In this document: positions 17,607 to 26,423 of the stretch, in pieces | How positions within the stretch are numbered: the first letter of the stretch is position 1 | Layout of the letters: every line of letters starts with the position of its first letter | Origin: Spirirestis rafaelensis WJT71-NPBG6 | Lineage (GTDB): Bacteria > Cyanobacteriota > Cyanobacteriia > Cyanobacteriales > Nostocaceae | DNA: 64,000 nucleotides | Direction of reading: 5' to 3' | NCBI GenBank assembly: GCA_019359015.1 | Contig: JAHHID010000005.1 | Location: forward strand, 85,802-149,801 | Made by a program: the position numbers and the translations under genes | Notes under the pieces: generated by a model | Seen by the model: only the letters and a program-made list of their open reading frames with translations | Told to the model about the DNA's origin: nothing | The model's database searches: none

Positions 17607-17975
17607 AATAAATTGGTCAGCCGTCTCACTTAGATCCGCATGGGAAGATCGAGTTATTTCAACACACGGTGAGTCCAGTCGGCGGGGTCGGTGAGGGGGT
17701 TTCATAAAAAATAGACAAATGTGGACAGCCTTGTATTAAAGATCCTCAATACCCCACGACTAACTCAGAAGAAGGCTGTCCACATTTGTCCGGAGTTAGC
17801 CCAAGGGTCGCAGTCTTGGCGGTTCCCGTCGATTGCGAACCCCCGAACCCGCAAGGGTTTCCGTCTATTCGTACTGGCGATAGCGCAGCGGTAGCGAGGA
17901 ACGAGCGTCACCCGTTCGCGCAGCGTCTCGTTGGCGCAGCCTCTCGTAGAGAAGAGAAGGGCTGACCAATTTATT
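17607..17975. repeat. nested inverted repeats in the spacer before the T4SS-like cluster
   Basis: An outer pair, 16 bases exact (17607-17622 and 17960-17975), encloses an inner 19-base exact pair (17714-17732 and 17772-17790). Between them lie dispersed repeats including GTTCGCGCAGCGTCTCG (17914-17930). No transposase is legible inside, so a decayed or non-autonomous element is likely. From 17976 to 18300 there is sequence with scattered short frames on the minus strand that may be a decayed gene; I could not identify it. Confidence 0.6.
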
Positions 17976-18601
17976 TTTGCACAACCCCTTAGCCTATAGT
18001 ATCTTTCAAGCTGCTGGTATCTCTGGCGATCGCATAACCGTGGCGCAGATACCCTTACCAACTTTACTAGCCTCGTTCGACATTTGAAGCAATGTAGGAT
18101 ACGATATGTCTACGTGATTACCTCAAATTTTCATCTACCTACCAGGACGATCGCTACTCTTGTTCACGCTTGCCAAGGTATCATTTCACGCTTGTTTCTG
18201 TTTGGTCTTCTTGCCCCAAAGAATCCATCTTCTGCATCCTTCAAAGGTAGCTTCGCGGTTTGCTTTGGATTCTCACAGGTCACACTAGAGGCAGCTTGAA
18301 GCCTTTTTTTACCGATTTTTATAGGGTGGTTGGACAGTCGGTTTATTTGGTTGTATTTCAGGATTTTTGGCGATCGCCTCTAAATTAGCCTTGACAAAAA
18401 TTTTCATTAATGTATCACAATTTATCGTTTCATTAATTTTCCCAACCCTCAAAGCGATTGTTTTGAGGTTTACGAAAGTTATGCGGCAAGTGATGCTATA
18501 AGTTAACTATAATACTGGCAGTTATGCCTATTACGAATAATTTGGATGCTACTTCTTCTATAATGTATAAAATATATTTTTCATAAGTAAGAGGAAAATT
18601 A

Positions 18602-19219
18602 ATGTCTAGACAAACTATTCATGAGAGAATTTTTCTCAAAACTTTGACAATTAGTGCAAGCAAAATATCTACTAAGTTGACAGCAACACTCGAATACTGG
18701 CGTTTTCGGCTGATTGAATCTGTTCCATTTCTGATTGCTTGTGCAGTATTTCTAAGCGTTATCAGCCTGAAAAGTCCTATCCTGCTTTTTTGCTTACTTG
18801 TTGGTAGTTTAATTACAATAATTATACAGCAAATTGGGCAGCAGGTGCATCTACCGAAGCGATCGCTTATCTTGTTACAAATCTTAGCAGTAGCGATCGT
18901 CTTGAGTTTATTTTGGTTAGACTATTTTGCAGTTCCCGCACAAGCCCAATTTTTTAAGAGAGCCGAAGATTTCTTTAAACTGAATCTGACCACACAAGGA
19001 GATGCAGCAAACAATGGGACCCAAGCAGTTAGTTTAATATTCAACGTGTTGCGGGCAATTTACCTACTTTACATAGCAGTTTCTTTGGTCGGTGTTATTA
19101 ACGCAGTTCGCAAAGATGAAGATTGGCAAACTATCGCCAGAACTCCCTTATTAGTAGTTGTCGCCGTCACAATTGCTGATGTTCTCACAGGTTTTATAAT
19201 TGGGGACACTAGTCAATAA
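18602..19219 (+). CDS. VirB2/TrbC-like membrane protein (T4SS-like cluster)
   Basis: 205 residues. The N-terminal part has hydrophobic segments at about 40-56, 58-78 and 88-106, then a signal-peptidase-like site VPAQAQ at about 112-116. The remaining ~90 residues carry two TM helices (about 142-166 and 182-200) joined by a short charged loop (NAVRKDEDW). This resembles VirB2/TrbC pilins, where processing after AxA leaves a small two-helix pilin. The long N-terminal extension is unusual. The ATG at 18602 has AGAGGA about 7 bases upstream. As first gene before VirB3- and VirB4-like genes it sits where the pilin is normally encoded. The assignment is by topology and order, not by sequence similarity. 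Confidence 0.55.
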   Translation: MSRQTIHERIFLKTLTISASKISTKLTATLEYWRFRLIESVPFLIACAVFLSVISLKSPILLFCLLVGSLITIIIQQIGQQVHLPKRSLILLQILAVAIVLSLFWLDYFAVPAQAQFFKRAEDFFKLNLTTQGDAANNGTQAVSLIFNVLRAIYLLYIAVSLVGVINAVRKDEDWQTIARTPLLVVVAVTIADVLTGFIIGDTSQ

Positions 19220-19258
19220 TTTATTTAGATAAAATGAAAAAAAGCTAAGAAATTTTCC

Positions 19259-19627
19259 ATGACTCAAGACAAAGACAAAGACTTTCGTCCAGTCAATCAA
19301 ATTTTAGGAAGCCAACCTTCATTAGGACCAATTCCCGCCGATCAAGTTCTTCCTTGGACGCTTATTGCCTTAGCTGCTTATTTTATCATCAACGGAATTT
19401 TTGGGGGATTTTTTTCAGACGACTTTCAAAAATGGTTGTGGACGGTATTAATTACTGTTTGGGGAATGGCGACTTGGTGGATATTAACAGGTGGTAGGAG
19501 TTGGCGCTTTTTAAGTAAATTTGTTGGTGTTCCGGCTTGGACTAGAGGCTTTGCTCGTTATCAAAGCATACTATTCGTTAACCATGAAGCAAAAAATCGG
19601 AAAACAAAGCGTCGGCGTCGCAAGTAG
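19259..19627 (+). CDS. VirB3-like small membrane protein (T4SS-like cluster)
   Basis: 122 residues with a hydrophilic start, two closely spaced TM segments (about 32-50 and 56-76), and a basic C-terminal tail (NRKTKRRRRK). It lies directly before, and overlaps by 44 bases, the VirB4-like ATPase gene. VirB3 proteins are short two-TM inner-membrane partners of VirB4 and are nearly always encoded just upstream of it, so position and topology support the call. No sequence motif is decisive. Translation is likely coupled to the ATPase gene. Confidence 0.55.
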   Translation: MTQDKDKDFRPVNQILGSQPSLGPIPADQVLPWTLIALAAYFIINGIFGGFFSDDFQKWLWTVLITVWGMATWWILTGGRSWRFLSKFVGVPAWTRGFARYQSILFVNHEAKNRKTKRRRRK

Positions 19628-22328
19628 CGAAAGATTAACACCATTTGAAGATGCTTTACACCTAGCGACAATGTTACGCATCTCGCTTGGAGGACGTGAT
19701 ATTGGTGCTTATCTTTTGACAAAGGGAACTCAAAAAAATAGATTTTGCTTTGTTTTTGGTTTTGAATGTCGAGGTATTCATACAACTTTAAGAACAGACC
19801 AAATAGATGTAATTATTAATAATATTGAATCTGGTTTAAAAGATATTCCCGGTAATGAGAGAATAACTTTTCATTTGAGCTCTTTTAGTTCAGATAAAAA
19901 GCGACAAAAAGAACTAAGTTCAATCATCAAAAAAACGCCATCAAAAGATATAAAATACTTGTTAATGGCGGAAAGGGCAAGAACAAAAGAACTTACTGTT
20001 TCTGGTATTCGCAAACCTAAATTTCTCCGAATTTATGTAACTTACACCATTGAACCAAACTCCAACAATGCAGATGATTCGATAGAAAAGCTTTTAGCTA
20101 AAGCTGAATTGTGGTGGTTGAAATTCAAGGGAGAGATGCTAGAAGTTGAAAATCAGCGCATAGAAACCATTGTTAGCAATGCTTATAAACAAGGTTTTTG
20201 TCGCTGGGAACAAATATTATCTAATCAAATGGCGTTGGATGTTAAGCCTTTGACTAGTCAGGAACTTTGGGGAGAAATATGGAGAAGATTTAATGATACC
20301 CCACCGATAGATATTCCGCAATTAATGACTTTAGATGAAAATGGACTGCACGAAGAAGCTTATTCAGAATTAGCTAGTACTAAATTACTTGTAGATAATA
20401 TCCACAGTACAACTTTGCTGATGGAATCTAGTGTACCTTGTGCTAATCGGTCGTGGGTTCATGTTAAGAATAATTATATTGGTGCATTAACATTTTTAGA
20501 AAAACCTGGCGGTTGGCAGAATAAATCTTCTCAACTGCGCTATCTATGGGAATTGTTAGCCAGAGAAACGGTTGTTGATACAGAGATTTTTTGTGAGTTA
20601 ACTGCGGCAAATCCAGCATTGGTAAAAAATACTTTGCAACGAGTGCTGAAGCAGTCGAATATGACAGCAACGATGGCTCAAGAAAAAAGCCGAACTATTG
20701 ATGTCAACGCTCAATTAAAGTTAAGAAAATCCGTAGCAGCACAAGAACAATTATATGAAGGTGCAGTACCTATTTACACGAGTATAGCCATTTTTGTACA
20801 TCGTCCAACTGTGGAGAAATTAGACGAAGCAACAAGATATATTGAAAACTGTTTTCAACGTCCAGCAAGGGTAATTAGAGAAACAGAATATGCTTGGAAA
20901 ATTTGGCTGCAAACTTTACCGATAGTTTGGGAAGGTTTGTTAGCAAAACCCTTCAACCGTCGTCAGTTGTATTTAACAAGTGAAGTTCCGGGATTAATGC
21001 CTTTAGTATTAACTAAAGTTGGCGATCGCGAAGGTTTTGAATTGATTGCGGAAGAGGGAGGAACACCGGTATATTTAGATTTATTTAACGAGCATAAAAA
21101 TTTAGCGCTGTTTGCGACAACTCGCGCTGGTAAATCAGTATTGGTGTCAGGAATTTTAACTCAAGCTTTGGCGCATAATATTCCGGTAGTAGCATTAGAT
21201 TTCCCCAAACCAGATGGTACATCTACCTTCACCGACTATACAGAGTTTATGGAGAAGAGTGGAGCATACTTTGATATCTCAAAACAATCGAATAACTTGT
21301 TTGAGCAGCCAGACTTGCGATCGCTAGATCCAGAACAACAGCGCGATCGCCTGCTCGATTATACTGGCTTTTTAGAATCAGCCTTAATGACAATGGTTTT
21401 AGGGTCATCTACAGATAATCCACTGTTGTCGCAAACCGTGCGATCGCTTCTTAATTTGGCTTTAACAGCTTTCTTTGCTGATGAAGGTATAAAAGAGCGA
21501 TATCGAATAGCAATTGCAGGAGGATTTGGCAGTCCAGCTTGGCAGAAAACCCCCACATTAAGAGATTTTCTCTATTTTTGCACAACAGAACATCTACAAA
21601 TCAACTCTGTAAGTGGCAGAGTTGAAGATGCCTTGAGTCAAATTCAATTGCGCTTGCGGTTTTGGCTTTCTAGTCGTGTAGGACAATCCATTTCTGCACC
21701 ATCTAGCTTTCCCACCGATGCACAACTTTTGGTATTTGCTCTGAGAAACCTCTCAGATAATGAAGATGCAGCAGTGTTATCTTTAAGTGCTTATTCAGCA
21801 GCATTACGACGCGCACTCAGCAGTCCAGCTTCGATATTCTTCATTGATGAAGCACCAATTCTATTTGAATTTGACCAAATTGCTGACTTAGTTGGCAGAA
21901 TTTGTGCCAACGGTGCCAAAGCTGGAATTAGAGTTATTTTATCAGCACAAGACCCCGATACCATCGCCAAATCTAAAGCCGCATCTAAAATTTTACAAAA
22001 CTTAAGCACACGATTAATAGGACGCATTCAACCCGTTGCGGTAGATAGTTTCATGCAAATATTAAAATATCCCCGTGAAATTATTTCTCGTAATGCTTCA
22101 GAAAGCTTCTTTCCTCGCAAAGAAGGCATTTATAGCCAATGGCTGTTAGATAATAACGGTATTTATACCTTTTGCCGCTATTATCCAGGTTACGAACAAT
22201 TAGCAGTAGTTGCTAACAACCCCAACGAACAAGCTGCACGGACTAAAATAATGCGAGATCACAGCGATAAGTATGAAGCAATTTCTACATTTGCACGTCA
22301 GTTAGTAGCTTCGCTACGTGGTAGTTAA
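19584..22328 (+). CDS. VirB4/TraC-like ATPase (T4SS-like cluster)
   Basis: This 914-residue cytoplasmic or membrane-associated ATPase would power assembly or substrate movement. The Walker A motif ATTRAGKS is at about residues 510-520 and Walker B SIFFIDEAP at about 750-758, followed by a conserved-looking SAQDP segment. The N-terminal ~450 residues match the divergent N-terminal region of VirB4/TraC proteins, and the C-terminal half is the RecA-like motor. I chose the ATG at 19584 (MKQKIGKQS); the frame extends upstream to 19521 but would lie inside the VirB3-like gene. There is no evidence for a VirD4 coupling-protein architecture (no N-terminal TM pair). This is the best-supported member of the cluster. 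Confidence 0.8.
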   Translation: MKQKIGKQSVGVASSERLTPFEDALHLATMLRISLGGRDIGAYLLTKGTQKNRFCFVFGFECRGIHTTLRTDQIDVIINNIESGLKDIPGNERITFHLSSFSSDKKRQKELSSIIKKTPSKDIKYLLMAERARTKELTVSGIRKPKFLRIYVTYTIEPNSNNADDSIEKLLAKAELWWLKFKGEMLEVENQRIETIVSNAYKQGFCRWEQILSNQMALDVKPLTSQELWGEIWRRFNDTPPIDIPQLMTLDENGLHEEAYSELASTKLLVDNIHSTTLLMESSVPCANRSWVHVKNNYIGALTFLEKPGGWQNKSSQLRYLWELLARETVVDTEIFCELTAANPALVKNTLQRVLKQSNMTATMAQEKSRTIDVNAQLKLRKSVAAQEQLYEGAVPIYTSIAIFVHRPTVEKLDEATRYIENCFQRPARVIRETEYAWKIWLQTLPIVWEGLLAKPFNRRQLYLTSEVPGLMPLVLTKVGDREGFELIAEEGGTPVYLDLFNEHKNLALFATTRAGKSVLVSGILTQALAHNIPVVALDFPKPDGTSTFTDYTEFMEKSGAYFDISKQSNNLFEQPDLRSLDPEQQRDRLLDYTGFLESALMTMVLGSSTDNPLLSQTVRSLLNLALTAFFADEGIKERYRIAIAGGFGSPAWQKTPTLRDFLYFCTTEHLQINSVSGRVEDALSQIQLRLRFWLSSRVGQSISAPSSFPTDAQLLVFALRNLSDNEDAAVLSLSAYSAALRRALSSPASIFFIDEAPILFEFDQIADLVGRICANGAKAGIRVILSAQDPDTIAKSKAASKILQNLSTRLIGRIQPVAVDSFMQILKYPREIISRNASESFFPRKEGIYSQWLLDNNGIYTFCRYYPGYEQLAVVANNPNEQAARTKIMRDHSDKYEAISTFARQLVASLRGS

Positions 22329-22349
22329 CATGGCAATTTTAAAAAGACC

Positions 22350-22455
22350 TAACCCCCTAACCCCCTTCCCTTGTAGGGAAGGGGGAGGAAATTTCCCTCC
22401 CCTACAAGGGGAGGGACGACTTTGACTGGCGTCAAAGTCAGGGAGAGGTTTTGCC
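22350..22455. repeat. GC-rich palindromic repeats
   Basis: Three adjacent hairpins: CCCTTCCCTTGTAGGGAAGGG, a TTTCCCTCCCCTACAAGGGGAGGGA stem, and GACTTTGA/TCAAAGTC (22418-22439). They belong to the same broad family as 7735-7800 and sit between the ATPase and VirB5-like genes. Confidence 0.7.
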
Positions 22456-22532
22456 TTTAATATGGTTGAACTACTTAAGAGAATAAAGTACAAAATTACA
22501 TAAGTTGTAGAGATTTTTCCCGATTCAGACCT

Positions 22533-23330
22533 ATGAAAAAAATCGCCCTTTTGACACTTTCTTTATCATTCCTCATCATCCTACCAGCAACAGCGCAACT
22601 AGGCAAAGTTTGGACTGATTTTCAATCATATTCTACAGATTTACAAAATTATTTAACAAATAATGTCAACGACAGTTTAAAACCTGTAGAATTTCAATCT
22701 CAAAATGCCATTACTGGTGCAACAGGAGAATTGAGTATACCTAATCCTGTTGAGGCTGGAGAAAGAGTTAGTACAGATATATTTCTCAACTCTATATCAG
22801 ATAAGTTTGAAAATAACCCTGTAGTACGTTCAAGTTTAGTTAGTAATGAAATAAATCGTTTAATTACTCGTAGTTCAGCCGCAGGTGTCTTGGGTGTGAA
22901 TGGTCAAATTAGATCAAAAACAAAGCTACAAGAGACTGAAAATAGACTGGAAAATATTCGCGTATTTGCCGATGATGTTGACGATGATCCAGAAAATATT
23001 CTCGATAAGATTAATGGACAAATTACTCAAATTCTTGGTACACGAAATTTAACTCAGGCAGCTTTAACCCAAGCAGCACAATTGTTAGGTGGACGCGAAC
23101 AATACCAACAAACTCAAATACAACGTGAACAAGTAAAAATTGTAGCCGAAACACTTGGTCAAACAATACAGACGAATCAATCTTTGCAATACACTAATTT
23201 AAATCTCGCAAGTCTTTCTCAGCAAATGGAAGATACAAATCGTGCTAGAAGAGTAGATGCATCCGCAGAAGCAGCGCGACTTTTGCGAACCACTTCTCAA
23301 ACAGATTTGTTTGGCAGAGAAAATAAATAA
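22533..23330 (+). CDS. VirB5/TrbJ-like exported helical protein (T4SS-like cluster)
   Basis: 265 residues with a clear signal peptide (KKIALLTLSLSFLIILPATAQ, cleavage at about 21). The mature part is almost entirely helical and Gln/Asn-rich, with long amphipathic segments (SKTKLQETENRLENIRV; REQVKIVAETLGQTIQTN) and no Cys. VirB5/TrbJ proteins are exported, helical minor pilus components encoded between the ATPase and the polytopic VirB6/TrbL gene. That is the position here. Sequence similarity is not visible by eye, so the call rests on topology and order. Confidence 0.5.
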   Translation: MKKIALLTLSLSFLIILPATAQLGKVWTDFQSYSTDLQNYLTNNVNDSLKPVEFQSQNAITGATGELSIPNPVEAGERVSTDIFLNSISDKFENNPVVRSSLVSNEINRLITRSSAAGVLGVNGQIRSKTKLQETENRLENIRVFADDVDDDPENILDKINGQITQILGTRNLTQAALTQAAQLLGGREQYQQTQIQREQVKIVAETLGQTIQTNQSLQYTNLNLASLSQQMEDTNRARRVDASAEAARLLRTTSQTDLFGRENK

Positions 23331-23433
23331 AATTCATGATTAAGAATGTATTCTTACGTAGTGAGCCAGCGCGGTCTTCTCCCAACGGGGGCTGCTTCAC
23401 CGCATTGGCTCCCCATGAGTGGCTGGCAAATCC

Positions 23434-23530
23434 GTTCGCGCAGCGTCTCGTAGAGAGGAGAAGGGTGAGCGATTTACCACTCATATCAAGGCTCTTAAGC
23501 GCTGTTAGCGGAGCTTTCCCGTAGGGTAGC
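23434..23530. repeat. dispersed repeats in the VirB5-VirB6 spacer
   Basis: GTTCGCGCAGCGTCTCG (23434-23450) recurs at 17914-17930 and, inverted, near 54743-54760. AGCGCTGTTAGCGGAGCTTTCCCGTAGGGTAGC-type sequence (23498-23530) recurs inverted at 62841-62896. The 284-base spacer has no supportable gene. Confidence 0.7.
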
Positions 23531-23614
23531 CATTACGACAAAAAAACCTCTATTTACACTTCTCAGAAATAATTTAATTGAGCCTTAACTTCCTTTTAAA
23601 GGAAATATATAAGA

Positions 23615-24664
23615 ATGAAAGATATTTTCCCTATTTTTTTAATTCAAATTGGCATCAATGATGTTGTCGGTAATGGAGCCACAACTGCTAGAAGTATTGC
23701 CGAAGGTTGGGATAAGCAATGGGTAGATTTATTACAAAATGATACTATTAATAATTTATATGGAGCGCTGACGACTCTGGGTGTCTTTTTTGCCGTCGGA
23801 ACCCTACTGTTCTTTATGCTACAGTGGCTAAGAGATGCTATCAACAGCGACTTTTCGCGTCCAATATCGGCTTTAATTTGGCCTTTTGTAGTAGTGATAC
23901 TATTAACCAATTCCGGAAATGGCACTGTATTGTCGAATTTAACACTAGGGGTAAGGAATTTTCTGAATACGGTAAATCAGCAAGTAGTGACAACAGCAGA
24001 TGCCAATCGAACTTATCAACAAGCATTGAATATGACTGTTGGTGAAGAAATAGCCGGTTCTTTATTGCGTCCTTGTCAGTCACTAACTGGTGAACAACAA
24101 AATCAATGCTTTGTCAAAGCTAAGGAAAAAGCTGACACCCTCTGGCTGGAATATAGAAATTTATACGGAGATCAACCTTGGATAGATAGACTAGAAAATA
24201 AAGTAAATAATATTACATATAATACAGCTAGCATCTCCGAAAATTCATTTAATTCTTTCTTAGGTTCTACAGTCCAAATTAGTATCAAAAACTTTTTAAT
24301 TTCATTGCAATATGCTTTTCAAAATTTGATAGAAGCTACAATGTTGCTGATAGCAGCTTTGGGACCATTAGCTGTGGGTGGCTCTTTACTACCTGTAGCT
24401 GGTAAACCAATTTTTGCATGGCTCACCGGGTTTTTATCGATAGGGATTTCTAAGATTTCATTTAATATTATTGCCGTATTAACTGCCGCAGTTATTGTTA
24501 ATGGACCAGGACAGGATGTTAATGCCGATCCAGACTTAATGTGGTTTATAATTTTTCTGGGAATTTTAGCACCGATTGTATCTTTATTTGTAGCTGCTGC
24601 TGGAGGATTTGCAGTCTTTAGTGCTATCAGCAATACGGCTTCGTGGGTGAGGGAGAGGGTATAA
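23615..24664 (+). CDS. VirB6/TrbL-like polytopic membrane protein (T4SS-like cluster)
   Basis: 349 residues with about six hydrophobic segments: two near 45-100 (TLGVFFAVGTLLFFMLQW; ALIWPFVVVILL), then a hydrophilic stretch to ~210, then a dense C-terminal set (NLIEATMLLIAALGPLAVGG; ISKISFNIIAVLTAAVIV; WFIIFLGILAPIVSLFVAAAGGFAVFSA). VirB6/TrbL proteins form the inner-membrane channel and show this clustering of helices around a central loop. The start ATG at 23615 has AAAGGA about 10 bases upstream. It is followed after 24 bases by the first VirB8-like gene, suggesting co-translation. Confidence 0.6.
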   Translation: MKDIFPIFLIQIGINDVVGNGATTARSIAEGWDKQWVDLLQNDTINNLYGALTTLGVFFAVGTLLFFMLQWLRDAINSDFSRPISALIWPFVVVILLTNSGNGTVLSNLTLGVRNFLNTVNQQVVTTADANRTYQQALNMTVGEEIAGSLLRPCQSLTGEQQNQCFVKAKEKADTLWLEYRNLYGDQPWIDRLENKVNNITYNTASISENSFNSFLGSTVQISIKNFLISLQYAFQNLIEATMLLIAALGPLAVGGSLLPVAGKPIFAWLTGFLSIGISKISFNIIAVLTAAVIVNGPGQDVNADPDLMWFIIFLGILAPIVSLFVAAAGGFAVFSAISNTASWVRERV

Positions 24665-24688
24665 ATCTCAAGTAAGGGGGATGAATAA

Positions 24689-25510
24689 ATGGTACGTTTA
24701 CTGGAGAAAAGACAACGAACAGGAAGTATTTTAACAATTTTTGCGATCGCTACCTTCAGTTTGCATCTCTCAGCTCTATTTGTATTAATATTTCAAGGGA
24801 TAAATATTCGCCAACTCAGCTTAAGAAAACCTCCTAACTTCGTTCAACTGATAGATGGTAAACCAACAGATGTTACTGATGATTTGGAAAGAGAACCAGA
24901 AGCAATTCGCCAATTCGTCAGTAAAACCATGACATCAATGTTTAACTGGTCAGGAAAACTTCCACCACAATCTATCGAAGAAGTCACACAACCTCAAGCA
25001 GATGCAGGAATATCAATTCAAAGTTCACGCGGTGGTAACCAAAAAGTTAGTACTACAAGTTGGATAGCCAGTTTTGCCTTATCTGAAGATTTTCGCAAAG
25101 GTTTCTTAAGCCAAATTGCGGAAATGACACCACCAGAAATTTTTGCTAATAATCCCCGTCAAGTTATTTCAGGACAGTTAGTTATTAAGCGAGTTTATCC
25201 ACCTGAAAAAATTGGTTTGGGTAAATGGCGAGTTGGGATGATAGCCGAGCTGATTCAAAAAAAACAAGCTGACAATAGAACAATAGTAACTCGTTTTAAT
25301 AAAGATTTACTTGTCCGTGCGGTAGATTCTTTTCCTTCTCCACAAGTTGATAATACCACTGTTTTGCAAAAAGCAATTTATAGCGTCCGCGCCGATAAAC
25401 TAGAAATTTACGAAATTCGTAACTTATGTTTAATCGATGAATACAATAACCAAAATGGAGATATAAATGTATGCGGTAATAGACAAAGAACTGATAGTTT
25501 TATCAAATAA
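24689..25510 (+). CDS. VirB8-like bitopic protein, copy 1 (T4SS-like cluster)
   Basis: 273 residues: a short cytoplasmic N-terminus, one TM helix at about 14-38 (TIFAIATFSLHLSALFVLIF), then a periplasmic domain. The domain shares its opening with the next gene (VQLIDGKP...LEREPEAIRQFVSKTMTSMFNWS) and later shows an alternating strand pattern (VIKRVYPPEKIGLGKWRVGMIAELI), as in the NTF2-like fold of VirB8/TraE proteins, which nucleate T4SS assembly. About 50 residues more than copy 2, largely in the middle and at the C-terminus (two Cys). Nothing else in the window has this architecture apart from the paralogue beside it. Confidence 0.6.
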   Translation: MVRLLEKRQRTGSILTIFAIATFSLHLSALFVLIFQGINIRQLSLRKPPNFVQLIDGKPTDVTDDLEREPEAIRQFVSKTMTSMFNWSGKLPPQSIEEVTQPQADAGISIQSSRGGNQKVSTTSWIASFALSEDFRKGFLSQIAEMTPPEIFANNPRQVISGQLVIKRVYPPEKIGLGKWRVGMIAELIQKKQADNRTIVTRFNKDLLVRAVDSFPSPQVDNTTVLQKAIYSVRADKLEIYEIRNLCLIDEYNNQNGDINVCGNRQRTDSFIK

Positions 25511-25536
25511 GTTTTAATTTTTATAGGTAAATATTA

Positions 25537-26199
25537 ATGCAGATACTTAAATCTGAAAATAAGAAAAACAGTATTCTACCATTATTTGCCGTTGCAACAT
25601 TTGGTTTTCATCTGCTCACTTTAGTAGTACTGTTCTTCCACTGGTCTATGTTGCAGCAGTTACAGCGACGATTAACACCTCAAAGCTTAGTGCAACTTGC
25701 TGATGGACGTGCGATAACAGTAGACCCCAAACAGAATTTAGAGCGAGATCCTGAGACAATTCGGCGCTTCGTGGGTGAAACTATGACCTTAATGCTTACT
25801 TGGTCACAGCAACAGCAACCAAAAAGAGTCTGGGAAGTTAGTTCAGAACTGATAGCGAATGAATTGCAGCCCAAATTACAGTCAGAAATTAGTCCGACTG
25901 AAAACTTAAGTAGAGGAACTGAAAATGTATTGGTTATAGAAAGAATTTCTCAACCCACAAAAATAGAAAATGGTAAATGGAAAGTAGAAATGCTTGCTAA
26001 TCAAATAATTTTTACAAATTCTGATAGGTTAGGAAAATCAATTTCTTTTAATAAACAAATTTTAGTGAGAGCAATTGATGAACAAGCTGCTTCACTACCA
26101 AACTCACCGTTACCTTTAAACTTGGCGGCTTATCGACTTGGCGAAGCTAGATTAAAAATTTATAATATCTGTGAAATACAAGATAAAAAATGCACATAA
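25537..26199 (+). CDS. VirB8-like bitopic protein, copy 2 (T4SS-like cluster)
   Basis: 220 residues, a tandem paralogue of the preceding gene with a 26-base gap. The TM helix is at about 12-36 (LPLFAVATFGFHLLTLVVLFF) and the periplasmic domain opens with VQLADGRAITV...LERDPETIRRFVGETM, matching copy 1 position by position. The strand-rich end (VIERISQPTKIENGKWKVEMLANQI) also aligns. VirB8 proteins dimerise, so two diverged copies may form a heteromer. It ends with two Cys (NICEIQDKKCT). Confidence 0.6.
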   Translation: MQILKSENKKNSILPLFAVATFGFHLLTLVVLFFHWSMLQQLQRRLTPQSLVQLADGRAITVDPKQNLERDPETIRRFVGETMTLMLTWSQQQQPKRVWEVSSELIANELQPKLQSEISPTENLSRGTENVLVIERISQPTKIENGKWKVEMLANQIIFTNSDRLGKSISFNKQILVRAIDEQAASLPNSPLPLNLAAYRLGEARLKIYNICEIQDKKCT

Positions 26200-26423
26200 G
26201 ATTCCCAGCTAAACTATACTAAGTAATCGCACGTTGAATTTATATCTAGTCATATTAATTCGTCGTGATGTTGTGCTTCATTCACCTTCCTCTGGAAGCC
26301 TGGAGCTAGACAAACAGAGCTTACCTGCGTGGGCTAATTAGGGTCATTTTTATAGATAAGTGGTGTCACCGCTGAAGATGCTTGCCACAATTGGATTTTT
26401 GAATACTCAATTTAAAATTACTT

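Noticed and set aside
17765..18061. Minus-strand 98-codon ORF in the spacer before the T4SS-like cluster
   Set aside because: It runs through dispersed repeats and an arm of the nested inverted repeat; composition is Arg/Cys-rich and unlike a protein.
19521..19583. Upstream start for the VirB4-like gene at 19521
   Set aside because: Those 21 codons lie within the VirB3-like gene in another frame and do not resemble a VirB4 N-terminus; ATG 19584 is better.
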